Of a DNA stretch of 64,000 bases, positions 1 to 8,339 are shown one piece after another (positions within the stretch are counted from its first letter, which is position 1; each line of letters opens with the position of its first letter). Source of the stretch: Proteus vulgaris (GTDB taxonomy: Bacteria; Pseudomonadota; Gammaproteobacteria; Enterobacterales; Enterobacteriaceae); contig NZ_CP137921.1 of assembly GCF_033708015.1 (NCBI RefSeq), positions 1 to 64,000 on the forward strand. The letters are read 5' to 3'. A program made the translations under genes and the position numbers. Below the pieces are notes generated by a model that was not told the origin of the DNA, ran no database searches, and saw nothing but the letters and a program-made list of their open reading frames with translations.

Positions 1-1101
1 ATGGACCACCAGCTAGAAAGTATCGACGGAACAATCATGAGCAAGAGAACCAAAGACAAAGACCTGGAGAAACTCGACGTAATCAAAGACTCACCGCAAA
101 TGAGCCTGTTTGAGATCATTGAATCTCCGGCCAAGAAAGACGACTACTCCAACACCATCGAGATCTACGATGCGCTGCCGAAGTACATTTGGGACCAAAA
201 GCGTGAGCATGAAGATTTATCCAACGCTGTAGTGACACGACAATGCACCATCAGAGGCCAGCATTTCACGGTGAAGGTGAAGCCAGCCATCATCGAGAAG
301 GATGACGGAAGAACCGTGCTGATCTACGCGGGACAGCGAGAGGAAATCCTTGAGGATGCTCTACGCAAGCTCGCAGTGAACGGGAAAGGCCATATCATCG
401 AGGGCAAGGCTGGAGTCATGTTCACTCTGTACGAACTCCAGAAAGAGCTCTCGAAGATGGGTCACGGGTACAACCTGAACGAAATCAAGGAAGCAATCCA
501 GGTTTGTCGTGGCGCAACACTCGAATGTATCAGTGATGACGGTGAAGCCTTCATCAGCTCCAGCTTCTTCCCGATGGTGGGACTGACCACCAGAGGTGAG
601 TTTCGCAAGAAAGGCGGGAACGCCAGGTGCTATGTGCAGTTCAACCCGCTGGTAAACGAATCGATCATGAATCTGTCGTTTCGTCAGTACAACTACAAAA
701 TCGGAATGCAAATCCGCTCCCCTCTTGCACGGTACATCTACAAGCGAATGAGCCACTACTGGACTCAAGCATCACCAGATTCGCCGTACACGCCATCGCT
801 TATCAGCTTCCTGACCCAGAGCCCTCGTGAATTGAGCCCACGGATGCCGGAGAACGTCAGAGCCATGAAGCTCGCTCTGGAGGCCCTCATCAAACAAGAG
901 GTCATAAGCGACTACGACGCGAACCAGATCAAGGATGGCCGCAGAGTCATCGACGTGCGGTACGTCATAAGGCCTCATGAGAACTTCGTGAAGCAGGTGA
1001 TGGCGTCCAACAAGCGTAAGCAGCAGACAGAGCTACGGGCCATCAAGCACGGCATGATCGACCACGACATCATTGATGAACCCCAACGTAAGGGGAGATA
1101 G
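1..1101 (+). CDS. repA: RepA replication initiator (IncC type)
   Basis: Plasmid replication initiator of 366 residues. It is expected to bind the iterons immediately downstream and open the origin for host DnaA/DnaB. The protein is basic and of the winged-helix initiator type; the middle (about residues 90-270) is the conserved core and the tail is Lys/Arg-rich. A second in-frame ATG at codon 13 (MSKRTKDK) is an alternative start. The window opens exactly on its first ATG, so promoter and copy-control elements upstream are not visible. A strong intrinsic terminator follows 38 bases after the stop, and then the iteron array. I recognise it as the IncA/C RepA by memory of sequence and context. 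The iteron arrangement supports the initiator role independently. Confidence 0.9.
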   Translation: MDHQLESIDGTIMSKRTKDKDLEKLDVIKDSPQMSLFEIIESPAKKDDYSNTIEIYDALPKYIWDQKREHEDLSNAVVTRQCTIRGQHFTVKVKPAIIEKDDGRTVLIYAGQREEILEDALRKLAVNGKGHIIEGKAGVMFTLYELQKELSKMGHGYNLNEIKEAIQVCRGATLECISDDGEAFISSSFFPMVGLTTRGEFRKKGGNARCYVQFNPLVNESIMNLSFRQYNYKIGMQIRSPLARYIYKRMSHYWTQASPDSPYTPSLISFLTQSPRELSPRMPENVRAMKLALEALIKQEVISDYDANQIKDGRRVIDVRYVIRPHENFVKQVMASNKRKQQTELRAIKHGMIDHDIIDEPQRKGR

Positions 1102-1138
1102 CCACCAGAATCTCCCACCCCCCAGGGAAAAGAAAGAT

Positions 1139-1160
1139 AGGCGCGTCAGCGCCTTTTTTT
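1139..1160 (+). terminator. Intrinsic terminator of repA
   Basis: The stem AGGCGC-GTCA-GCGCCT is followed by seven T, just after the repA stop. It would keep repA transcripts out of the iteron region. Confidence 0.85.
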
Positions 1161-1221
1161 ATGCCAGAAGAAAGCGCACAAGGTACGCCCACCAGGCAGG
1201 ACCGGAAACGGAATGCCTCCG

Positions 1222-1982
1222 CATATGGGGGAGCTGCACGGATAGAGCGAACGTGACCCCAGATGCAGCGTGGGCTGGGGCTCTATATATGGGATCGCTG
1301 CACGGTAGTCGCAAGCTGAGTCTCAGTATCGTGCAAGCGTAAGCCACGACGAAGGATAAGTGCCATGCTGCTCCAGTGGTTCCCGTAGAGTGGTTCCCGT
1401 AAGGTATTGATAGTTAAAGGGTGAGGATGTGGGGGACCTGCACGTTATGAGATTTGATATGTGGGTACGTTGCACGAAAGCAGGTCCTGAACCTCTCGAT
1501 ATATGGGAACTCTGCACGATTGACGAAGCAGAACAAAGATTGACAGATCAGGACAAACCTAAAAAAGCAGTCAAAATGACTCTAATAGTCCATAAAGTGA
1601 TCACGCGCACACAAAAAGAGGCCAAAAGTTATCCACATTTCCTGTGCATAAACGGGGTTTTGGTATATGGGAACGCTGCACGATCATATGTGGGTACGCT
1701 GCACGGTGCAAAAAACGACCAAAATTGACATGTGGGTACGTTGCACGTTCAGAAAATTGTATATGGGGCGACAGCACGTATGACCTTAGACATGTGGGAA
1801 TACTGCACGAACACCAGATCTGATATGTGGGAACGCTGCACGAAAGCTCTGTTTTGTAAGGATTTTGTGGAAAAAAGAGGGGTTCCGTGTGGATAACAGT
1901 GGATAAGATCCAAGGGTATGTGGGGACGTTGCACGGCAACCTATGGGAACGCTGCACGGCAACCTATGGGTTTGTTGCACGG
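1222..1982 (+). repeat. oriV: oriV iteron array (about 14 copies)
   Basis: About fourteen directly oriented copies of a roughly 19-20 bp unit, consensus TATGTGGGAACGYTGCACG, lie at about 1222, 1285, 1425, 1456, 1499, 1672, 1685, 1728, 1760, 1789, 1820, 1917, 1941 and 1965. The GCACG end is invariant and the TATGTGGG half varies. The last three are close-packed about 24 bp apart, whereas the earlier ones are irregularly spaced. Direct iterons next to a rep gene are the usual RepA-binding sites of theta-replicating plasmids. No gene is supported here; short open frames on either strand only reflect the repeat. Confidence 0.9.
1629..1896. promoter_or_regulatory. DnaA boxes inside the origin
   Basis: TTATCCACA at 1629-1637 and its reverse complement TGTGGATAA at 1888-1896 match the DnaA box. 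A further GTGGATAAG lies at 1899-1907. They sit between iterons, as expected for an origin using host DnaA. Confidence 0.75.
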
Positions 1983-2110
1983 AATAAATATGAAAACACC
2001 AGTAATATCAATGTGTTGAGTGGTGATTTAGAACGCCTAACCTGTCTTTAACCGTTTTTAATCCTTTATACAAAGATCTAAAGATCTTTATATTTATCCT
2101 TTTGATCACT
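1983..2110. other. AT-rich segment, candidate unwinding region
   Basis: A low-GC stretch directly after the last iteron includes the repeat AAAGATCTAAAGATCTTTA and a T/A-rich run to about 2105. Its place next to the iterons and DnaA boxes fits the strand-opening element of oriV. It is inferred from composition and position only. Confidence 0.5.
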
Positions 2111-2137
2111 GAACAAAAAATAATCAACACTGTTTTT

Positions 2138-2572
2138 TTAGAAAAAAGTCTCGTATGCAAGGCCGAACAGGACGAGTATCACCAACAAGATAAGCATCGA
2201 CAGCACAAAGTAACCAGACTCGTACATCACAGCTTTGATCACAGAAACGACGCTGATCGATCTTCCAGAGATCCTCCCGATGATCCACTGAAACGCAACG
2301 AACGAACCAAGCCCACAGATCAGAACCACCGCTACGGAGACAAGTGCATGTTCCCTCAGGACAGACTCACTCAGGAAACCATACTGCATCCCCATCAATA
2401 CAAGCCTGCCAATGCCAAAACCCAGGCCCAATGCAACAGCTCCACGAACCAGCACGACCTTCAACGACTGGAGCCATGTCAGCTCAAGATCCATCCCCTT
2501 ACGGGAAGACCGACGCACCAGCACCGTAGATATGCCCAACCCCAAAAACACCAAAAAAACAAAATCCAACAT
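2138..2572 (-). CDS. Hypothetical inner-membrane protein
   Basis: A 144-residue protein with four or five hydrophobic stretches (N-terminus, about residues 45-70, 75-100 and 120-142), so very likely an inner-membrane protein. The start at 2572 was chosen because GAGGTGG precedes that ATG; a longer frame exists to 2593. It lies 17 bases behind the PAPS-reductase-like gene on the same strand and probably shares its transcript. The family is not recognised. It reads toward oriV, so its 3' end abuts the AT-rich region. Confidence 0.7.
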   Translation of the reverse strand: MLDFVFLVFLGLGISTVLVRRSSRKGMDLELTWLQSLKVVLVRGAVALGLGFGIGRLVLMGMQYGFLSESVLREHALVSVAVVLICGLGSFVAFQWIIGRISGRSISVVSVIKAVMYESGYFVLSMLILLVILVLFGLAYETFF

Positions 2573-2589
2573 TGCCACCTCTGCACAAA

Positions 2590-3705
2590 TCAATCAGAAC
2601 CACAGGCCTCTCGGCCAAATGCGCCACCAGGGAGAACCCACTTCTGCCCCTCCGGCACAAAAATCGGGAGCGTGTAATCTTCTCTGGATACCTGCTCCAA
2701 TGCCTCAACATCACTAATCTGTATCGGCGCAACAGCAGAACCTAAATCTATTACGTCGATTTTTTTTCTTGATACCGTCACACCAAAGGTTTGTTCATAC
2801 TGAGCAATTTTCCCAGCTCGTTCAGGCCAGTAGTGACGGATCGTGGACCAGATACGCTGTGAGTTGTAGATGCAGGTCATACACGACGACCGGCTCCAGC
2901 CAAGGCGATAAGGGACTGGGGCCAGGATGCGGTGACGCTCGATTACTTCCCATACCTCCTCCTCAGTCCAATGAAGAACGGGCCTCCAGGCATCAACTAA
3001 CCGTGCAGTCTTCCCATATCTTCTGTCACAGGCATGAGCCTCAAGCTGGTTGTACTTGGATCTGTTTGCACTTTCCTCCCGGCGCTCACCAGTGATGAAA
3101 AGGATCTTCTTCCCCTTGAAGCGCTCCTGGTTATTAAGAGCTCTGCGGCCAACATCGATCTTCAAGGCTGATGAGCACCACCTTGTTTGGAGTGATGGCG
3201 ATTGCTGAGGGAAACGAAGGCGCGTACCAGGCTTAGAGCGCTTATGGTCTCTAGGCAGCACCAGAAGCCCCTCAGGCGTCTCTACACGATGGGGGTGGCT
3301 ATAGGCATTGTCTTTGAGCATTTCGCCCTCAAAGCCGCCCTCAAGCCACGAGAAGTACATTGGGATACCCAGTTCTTCCCCGAGCTGACGACAGTAATCA
3401 CGCATGAAGGCCCAATCCATCAACGAACTGCCTTCCTGACCATCAACATCATGGTGCCAGAACTCCACCTTTGACTTATCAACACCCATGTCCACCAGCC
3501 GCAAGTACGCAGCAATCGAGTCTTTGCCTCCAGACAGGCAAACAATGATGTGATCGTACAAACTCAGGTCCACATCCGGAGCGGAGAAGTACGTTGTTCT
3601 ATCGTCACAACGCTGACTGGAAGATATGCCGGTAAGAACCGACTCCAGTGATGGCAACACCACCTGGTCATCGAACAAATCTCCTTGGTTTTCTCGTCTC
3701 AACAT
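2590..3705 (-). CDS. PAPS reductase-like PP-loop ATPase
   Basis: A 371-residue PP-loop ATP pyrophosphatase-type protein of the phosphoadenosine-phosphosulfate reductase/DndC-like superfamily. The SGGKDS nucleotide-binding loop is at residues 58-63. Conserved HHDVDGQEG, ITGERREES and CMTCIYN segments follow; the CxxC near residue 285 could hold a metal or act in redox. Family members either reduce PAPS or modify nucleic acids, as in phosphorothioation. Here no cys or dnd partner lies nearby, so a metabolic role is doubtful and a plasmid-specific role is more likely. Transcription probably starts at the palindromic promoter-operator 40 bases upstream. Exact substrate unknown. Confidence 0.8.
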   Translation of the reverse strand: MLRRENQGDLFDDQVVLPSLESVLTGISSSQRCDDRTTYFSAPDVDLSLYDHIIVCLSGGKDSIAAYLRLVDMGVDKSKVEFWHHDVDGQEGSSLMDWAFMRDYCRQLGEELGIPMYFSWLEGGFEGEMLKDNAYSHPHRVETPEGLLVLPRDHKRSKPGTRLRFPQQSPSLQTRWCSSALKIDVGRRALNNQERFKGKKILFITGERREESANRSKYNQLEAHACDRRYGKTARLVDAWRPVLHWTEEEVWEVIERHRILAPVPYRLGWSRSSCMTCIYNSQRIWSTIRHYWPERAGKIAQYEQTFGVTVSRKKIDVIDLGSAVAPIQISDVEALEQVSREDYTLPIFVPEGQKWVLPGGAFGREACGSD

Positions 3706-3742
3706 AAGTCGCTCTTTTTTCTTTACTGGGTTGTTTTTATGA

Positions 3743-3771
3743 TTTACAGTATTATAAAATGATACTGTAAA
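3743..3771 (-). promoter_or_regulatory. Palindromic promoter-operator, TTTACAG..CTGTAAA type
   Basis: TTTACAG-N15-CTGTAAA with a TATTATAAAATGATA core, 38 bases upstream of the PAPS-reductase-like gene. On the minus strand TTTACA can act as the -35 element. It is one of about nine related sites on the backbone. Confidence 0.55.
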
Positions 3772-3937
3772 AAGTAAAGTTTTCAGAACGACTAATCACT
3801 CAGGAGAACTTGATAAGCACCAGAAAGCAATCTAAAGGTGGTTTTTCGGTGAGGTTAGTTCAGGGGCAACCTGCCGCTGCTGATTGGAAATCATCAAGAA
3901 GTGGCTTTTTGGTGGGGTTACGGTTTGAAGGGGTGAG

Positions 3938-3957
3938 TATGTGGGAACGTTGCACGG
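3938..3957 (+). repeat. Orphan iteron outside the origin
   Basis: TATGTGGGAACGTTGCACGG matches the oriV iteron consensus but lies almost 2 kb from the array, 16 bases before the next gene. RepA bound here could repress that gene or pair origin copies by looping (handcuffing). The rest of the gap 3772-3937 shows only two related GGTGGTTTTTCGGTGAGG / GTGGCTTTTTGGTGGGG stretches. Confidence 0.7.
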
Positions 3958-3973
3958 TTAAAGGGGGCCGCAC

Positions 3974-4582
3974 ATGAAAACGATAAAGCGGTTCATCGTA
4001 TGGGTGAATTACGGTCTTGAGGGTTGGAGCATTTTCGGATCGAGCGATGACTGGGATGAAGCGGTATCCATCCGTTCGGAAGCGATAGACGAATGCAATA
4101 TTGACGAGGAAGACATCATCTTGGCAGAAAACAAAAACGAGCTGGTGGTAAAACCTGCGGCCAAGCAAATGACGGAGTGGCACCGGGAACTGGAAGCCGT
4201 CCTTATGACCTTGGATGACTGCCAGATGGAATGTGACGGTATGACATGGGCAGTAAGCCACCTACTCAATGAAGCGGGTGTACCTCATGACTGCATGTAT
4301 GGCTTTGTGCGAAACGAACAGACCAAGGACATCGTGACACCGCATTTCTGGGTTGTCCTGGATGATGGGTGGCTGGTGGATCTGAGGCTACGCATGTGGC
4401 TGGGCGATCACGACAACATTCCTCACGGGGTATTCCATCCCGATAACGAGCCAGGACTTTTCTACAAGGGAGACCCGGTTCAAAACCATAAAGGGATGAG
4501 ACTGGGCAAAGCCGTCCTGGACATCATGACCGACGGAAAACTTTCACATGTGAAAGTTCCTGAACGACAAGACGGAGAGTAA
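3974..4582 (+). CDS. Hypothetical protein, possible transglutaminase-like fold
   Basis: A 202-residue soluble protein. The middle (about residues 85-160) has a Cys near residue 112 followed by PHFWVVLDDGWLVDL, which loosely recalls the Cys-His-Asp order of transglutaminase/papain-like domains; this is a weak hint only. The start ATG follows AAAGGGGG and an orphan iteron. The gene's 3' end contains a full ACTTTCACATGTGAAAGT palindrome, which is translated, so the coding sequence tolerates that site. It is followed after four bases by the next gene and is probably co-transcribed with 4587-5632. Confidence 0.65.
   Translation: MKTIKRFIVWVNYGLEGWSIFGSSDDWDEAVSIRSEAIDECNIDEEDIILAENKNELVVKPAAKQMTEWHRELEAVLMTLDDCQMECDGMTWAVSHLLNEAGVPHDCMYGFVRNEQTKDIVTPHFWVVLDDGWLVDLRLRMWLGDHDNIPHGVFHPDNEPGLFYKGDPVQNHKGMRLGKAVLDIMTDGKLSHVKVPERQDGE
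4539..4558. promoter_or_regulatory. Dispersed palindrome AACTTTCACATGTGAAAGTT, copy 1
   Basis: A perfect 20-bp palindrome inside the 3' end of the upstream gene. It is one of eight backbone copies and a candidate ParB-binding (parS-like) site: the TTTCAC..GTGAAA arms match those of the classical parS. Confidence 0.65.
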
Positions 4583-4586
4583 TAGC

Positions 4587-5108
4587 GTGGAATTTGATTA
4601 CGACAAGTCAGTATCAAACGCACATCTTGAGGCCGCAGGCTGGGGTATGGATGCCTTTAACCACTCCAACCCATTTGAGAGTCATGTCATCTATGTGCGT
4701 GACTACCGCAACGATCACATCCGCCTGTTCACCATCAAGCAGGCTGACTTCGACACGATAAAGCTGCCGCTTCACCTTACCTCCGACATGCTGGCTTCGG
4801 TGATCGCTGAGTTCGTATCGAAGGCAGCAAAAGGGAAGTTGAATACGAAGGAGTCCGACACGCTGGCTCCTGCCTTGGTTGGCTATGCCAAATCAACAGA
4901 AACCTACCGGAGCTGGCGGAGAGTTTCTGGAGCAACAGAGCGATTGCATATGGTCATCAATATCTATGCGGGTTCTGAATTGCTGAGACCTTTCATCGCT
5001 CGGGCTCCTGAGACCGTCCTGACGACCCAAGAGCTACTGGTCTTCTCATCACAGGTTAAGAGCATGGATGTATCCAATCATCCAGAGTGGTTTAGGGGCC
5101 GGAGGTAG
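4587..5108 (+). CDS. Hypothetical protein
   Basis: A 173-residue soluble protein with a GTG start at 4587, chosen because it begins four bases after the upstream stop, with GGAG within the preceding gene end as the ribosome site. No signal peptide, membrane segment or recognised motif is visible. It has a basic C-terminus (PEWFRGRR). Tight spacing with both neighbours indicates an operon with the nuclease-like gene that follows two bases later. Confidence 0.6.
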   Translation: MEFDYDKSVSNAHLEAAGWGMDAFNHSNPFESHVIYVRDYRNDHIRLFTIKQADFDTIKLPLHLTSDMLASVIAEFVSKAAKGKLNTKESDTLAPALVGYAKSTETYRSWRRVSGATERLHMVINIYAGSELLRPFIARAPETVLTTQELLVFSSQVKSMDVSNHPEWFRGRR

Positions 5109-5110
5109 TC

Positions 5111-5632
5111 ATGAAGCCAGTTCTCTGGATATTCGTCCTGATCATCGCCCCTTTCGTCATTGCGAAAGTGGACCAATGGCGCAAACGCGGCATTGGAGAC
5201 ACCTGGGCGTGGTGGAAATCAGAGAACATGCCTTATGAGCTGCGCTCGGCCACTCTGTTTTTGTCCGAACAGGACATATCAACCACACAGCCGGTGCCCA
5301 TGCACGGCAGGGTTGATCAGGTGTACCAAACCAAGAATGGGGTTCTCATTCCCTTGGACACCAAGCTGCGCCAGGTAAACCACATCTATGAGTCGGACAT
5401 TATCCAGCTCTCGGTTTACCGGGTAATTCTGTCACACAAGTACAAGGCACCCGTTGCCAAGTACGGCTATGTCCGAACCGTTGTTGAGACAGCGGACGGG
5501 GATAGAGTCCGTTACATCAAGACAAACCTTCTCAGCGAAAAAGAAGTGGTCAAGCTGTGGCACCGCTATCAATCCATCCGTTCTGGTCAGGTAAAAACCT
5601 CCTGTTCCTGTGGCGGAAAGTTTCACATGTGA
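5111..5632 (+). CDS. Membrane-anchored PD-(D/E)XK nuclease-like protein
   Basis: A 173-residue protein with an N-terminal hydrophobic segment (residues 4-19) followed by a compact nuclease-like core: GRVD (66-69), LDTK (82-85) and Q-x3-Y (Q99, Y103). This order (D, D/E-x-K, QxxxY) is the RecB/Cas4 exonuclease signature. The C-terminus has CSCGG, short of the four-Cys iron-sulfur cluster of Cas4. No CRISPR array or cas genes are in the window. The likely activity is DNA end processing near the membrane, possibly in plasmid entry or defence; this is an inference. The last codons overlap a variant of the dispersed palindrome. Confidence 0.65.
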   Translation: MKPVLWIFVLIIAPFVIAKVDQWRKRGIGDTWAWWKSENMPYELRSATLFLSEQDISTTQPVPMHGRVDQVYQTKNGVLIPLDTKLRQVNHIYESDIIQLSVYRVILSHKYKAPVAKYGYVRTVVETADGDRVRYIKTNLLSEKEVVKLWHRYQSIRSGQVKTSCSCGGKFHM

Positions 5633-5636
5633 AAGT
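5619..5636. promoter_or_regulatory. Dispersed palindrome, copy 2 (variant)
   Basis: AGTTTCACATGTGAAAGT differs by one base from the consensus (G for C in the left arm). It spans the stop of the nuclease-like gene. Confidence 0.55.
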
Positions 5637-5654
5637 TCTGGATTGAATCAGGGT

Positions 5655-5669
5655 TGCCCGAATTGGGCA
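5655..5669. promoter_or_regulatory. TGCCCGAATTGGGCA inverted repeat
   Basis: A near-perfect inverted repeat 18 bases after a TTTCACATGTGAAA palindrome. Related sites at 18237 and 57221 also lie next to that palindrome. It may be a second operator. The remaining gap to 5728 holds a TTGAAA..TATAGG promoter-like pair and a strong ribosome site (AGGAGGTG). Confidence 0.4.
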
Positions 5670-5728
5670 GCTAGGCGGGGTTGCATTTTTGAAAAGTCCT
5701 GTACGCTGGTTGGTATAGGAGGTGAATA

Positions 5729-6202
5729 GTGGCCCAGCTTAAACATAACCGCTTCGTCATGTTGGGGTCCTTGGTAGCGACGGTCGTAGCTGCCGCCAAT
5801 GGCTTGAGTTTTCTCACCCTTATGGCTGGTGGAATGACCCTTCTCCAGTTCATGGCTTGGAAGCAACAAGATGCTGTCCGGAGCCGGTTTAAAGCTGCGA
5901 AGGATGCGTTTGAAGCGTTGAACGTCATTGCGTTCGACAAGCACTGGGTAGGTTCAACCGCGACGGTCGCCAAAGTGTCGAACATGATCACTCCGCCCGA
6001 ACGACTGGATAAGCCCTGGGCGGTGCAAGTTCTGGCCGTGACCAAAGGTGGGACGTGGTTCGCGGTGGATCTGCAAGTGACCGGCACTGACAAGGTTCAG
6101 ATGCTTAGCCTCCACCAGCTTAGTGAAAAGGCGGCAAAGACCATGCTGGCCTTCGACCTCGAAGTGTATGAGAAATTTTTCGGAAAACCTGATGTTGCAT
6201 GA
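5729..6202 (+). CDS. Hypothetical membrane-anchored protein
   Basis: A 157-residue protein with a GTG start, supported by AGGAGGTG seven bases upstream. One hydrophobic hairpin or two segments lie at about residues 10-42, followed by a soluble domain with a beta-rich look (WAVQVLAVTKGGTWFAVDL). It is the first gene of a tightly packed run of envelope-type genes. The family is not recognised. Confidence 0.65.
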   Translation: MAQLKHNRFVMLGSLVATVVAAANGLSFLTLMAGGMTLLQFMAWKQQDAVRSRFKAAKDAFEALNVIAFDKHWVGSTATVAKVSNMITPPERLDKPWAVQVLAVTKGGTWFAVDLQVTGTDKVQMLSLHQLSEKAAKTMLAFDLEVYEKFFGKPDVA

Positions 6203-6212
6203 GGACAATGTG

Positions 6213-6506
6213 ATGGAAAAAGTCAAAAGCGTAGATGCCGTGGAGTTCACGGCAGCAGATAAGAAGGCGATGACCCATGCGGCATACGCCCAGTGTTTCT
6301 TCATTCTGGCCCAAGTGATGGCATTCCCTTCCCTGGGGGTGGCTGGCGCTATGGTTGCTGCTCTGTGCGGCATGATGCCGTGGTTGACCAAGTTCGCCAA
6401 AGAGGCTCCATCGAAAGCCTTTGGCATGGTGATGGCTTCACTCTGCCTTGCTCCTGTGTACGGGAAACTCTGTGAGCTGGTGGTCCACGCGATTCAGGGA
6501 GCTTGA
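6213..6506 (+). CDS. Small hypothetical membrane protein
   Basis: A 97-residue protein with hydrophobic stretches at about residues 25-62 and 70-90, consistent with two or three membrane spans. ATG at 6213 follows GAGGACAA. It is next to another membrane protein and four bases before the following gene. Function unknown. Confidence 0.6.
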   Translation: MEKVKSVDAVEFTAADKKAMTHAAYAQCFFILAQVMAFPSLGVAGAMVAALCGMMPWLTKFAKEAPSKAFGMVMASLCLAPVYGKLCELVVHAIQGA

Positions 6507-6510
6507 GCTT

Positions 6511-7365
6511 ATGGGGGTAGTACGAGTTCCCTACCTCTTGGCTGAGCTGAAAGAACGCGGATGTGCTGATGAATCTGCTCTGGCGCAGGTTATGCAGCCT
6601 GGATGCCGAATTGGAGAGGAAGACCTGCGGAAGTTGGCCGCAAATTTAGGGCTTGAAGTGTCCGAGCTGGCACCAGCGCCAGAGAACGCGGCCAACACCC
6701 GGTTCAAAGCAAAGCTGAGAGGAGGTTTGGCCTCCTTTCTTTTTGAGTACGACGGCTGTTTCCGACATGCAGAAGGCTCCAGCCATGCAGAAATGTTGGG
6801 TATCGAGCAAGAAGACGACATAGGTCTTCCGAGTCGAGCTGCTGACGCCATGCTCCTGGAGAAGACGCTTTACCAGGTAATCGCTCGGGCTAAGTACATG
6901 CTCGGCAAAATCGACAGCAAGTTTGTCAGGTCAGAACAAGCAATCGAGTTCCGTGAGCAACTTGCTCCTGGGATCTTCAAACCAGGTTACAGAGGTTTCC
7001 GATTCAAGGAGGCTGCCGCTGGTGATTTGCCTACTGTCATGATTGACGGTCGGAAGTTCAACTGCGTTGCCAGCATAGCCAGAGCACATGGACTTGATCC
7101 GGTAACGGTGCGTAGGCGCATTGCGGACACCGGGAAGGCCGCAGACAAACTCTCCAATGATGAGTGGAAGCTCATCCTCGCCAAGAAAAAAGGTAAAGGG
7201 AAACCCTTCACCTATCTGGACAGGACCTACAGCAACATTGCTCAGTTCTGTCGTGAGCATCAGCTCAACACCAACCTTGTTTACCAGAAAGTCAAAGACC
7301 GGGCTGATAGCGCTGATGAAGAGTTCTGGGGACTGATAATCGAAACATGCAAAAGGAAAAACTAA
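6511..7365 (+). CDS. Putative DNA-binding protein with modular HTH repeats
   Basis: A 284-residue protein. Residues 1-50 resemble a short XRE-like region (EEDLRKLAANLGLEVSEL). The C-terminal half carries two similar helix-turn-helix-like modules: GRKFNCVASIARAHGLDPVT (about 177-196) and DRTYSNIAQFCREHQLNTN (about 231-249). They resemble the NUMOD-type modules that add DNA contacts to mobile nucleases. No nuclease domain is visible, so it may be a regulator or a DNA-contacting remnant. Its stop overlaps the start of the S49 peptidase gene (TAATG), so the two are translationally coupled. Confidence 0.6.
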   Translation: MGVVRVPYLLAELKERGCADESALAQVMQPGCRIGEEDLRKLAANLGLEVSELAPAPENAANTRFKAKLRGGLASFLFEYDGCFRHAEGSSHAEMLGIEQEDDIGLPSRAADAMLLEKTLYQVIARAKYMLGKIDSKFVRSEQAIEFREQLAPGIFKPGYRGFRFKEAAAGDLPTVMIDGRKFNCVASIARAHGLDPVTVRRRIADTGKAADKLSNDEWKLILAKKKGKGKPFTYLDRTYSNIAQFCREHQLNTNLVYQKVKDRADSADEEFWGLIIETCKRKN

Positions 7366-8324
7366 TGGCAGAAAACAAAGAGATCCCCTGGGAGAAAGAA
7401 CTCATTGAGAAGTACATGTTCACCCTGCATAAAGAGCAGGTGAAAGACCGGCGCTGGCGGACCATGTTGCGTGTGCTTCGCGCATCTGGTTTCGTGCTTC
7501 TCATGATCGGCTTCATCATTTTGGCATCTAATCCGGGTGGGATGCCGTGGCAAAGCGCCAAGGCAGGAGCCCCTCACACCGCGTATATCAACATCCGTGG
7601 TGAAATTGCTGCTGGCACTCTGGCCGATGCTGATCACCTTATCCCGTCCATCCAAGCTGCATTCGACAACCCGAACTCACAAGCTATCGTGCTTCGCATA
7701 AACAGCCCTGGCGGTAGCCCGGTTCAAGCAGGACGGATTTATGACGAAGTGAAGGCGCAGCGAGCCCTTCATCCGGAGAAAAAGGTCTACGCCATCATTG
7801 ATGACATCGGTGCCTCTGGCGGTTACTACATCGCCTCTGCTGCGGATGAAATCTATGCTGACCGCGCCAGCCTTGTCGGTTCTATCGGCGTCATCAGCTC
7901 GGGGTTTGGATTCACCGGCTTGATGGACAAGCTCGGCATCGAGCGCCGGGCTATCACTTCCGGAGAGCACAAAGCGCTTCTCGACCCATTCTCCCCTCTT
8001 ACCTCTGACATGAAGAAATTCTGGGAGGGCGTTCTATCGAAAACCCACCAGCAGTTCATCGAACGAGTGAAGGCTGGGCGGGGTGATCGACTGAAAGACG
8101 ACCCAGAGGTGTTTTCTGGATTGCTCTGGAACGGGGAGCAGGCCAAAGACATTGGGCTGATTGATGGCCTGGGTAGTTTGAACTCCGTGGCGCGAGACGT
8201 CATCCACCAGAGCAACTTGGTGGACTACACACCAACCGAAGACATCATCCGGCGACTGACCCAACGAGCGAAGCTCGAAGCCAGTTCCTTCGTGCAAGAA
8301 CTCAGCGCTGTGAAAGTTTACTGA
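7365..8324 (+). CDS. S49-family serine peptidase (SppA-like)
   Basis: A 319-residue signal-peptide-peptidase-like enzyme. An N-terminal membrane anchor (about residues 40-60) places the catalytic domain in the periplasm. Family motifs are the NSPGG region (about 110), the nucleophile Ser in GASGGYY (about 151) and the general-base Lys in MDKLGIERR (about 190). It has the length of the short, single-domain S49 peptidases. It may trim lipoprotein or signal peptides or quality-control conjugation proteins; the DsbA-like protein and lipoprotein downstream fit an envelope-maturation operon. The ATG at 7365 overlaps the upstream stop. Confidence 0.88.
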   Translation: MAENKEIPWEKELIEKYMFTLHKEQVKDRRWRTMLRVLRASGFVLLMIGFIILASNPGGMPWQSAKAGAPHTAYINIRGEIAAGTLADADHLIPSIQAAFDNPNSQAIVLRINSPGGSPVQAGRIYDEVKAQRALHPEKKVYAIIDDIGASGGYYIASAADEIYADRASLVGSIGVISSGFGFTGLMDKLGIERRAITSGEHKALLDPFSPLTSDMKKFWEGVLSKTHQQFIERVKAGRGDRLKDDPEVFSGLLWNGEQAKDIGLIDGLGSLNSVARDVIHQSNLVDYTPTEDIIRRLTQRAKLEASSFVQELSAVKVY

Positions 8325-8339
8325 TAGGAGCAGTTTGAT

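Noticed and set aside
1222..1982. CRISPR-like array
   Set aside because: The repeats are adjacent to repA, diverge in sequence and have irregular short spacers; they are iterons. No cas genes are present.
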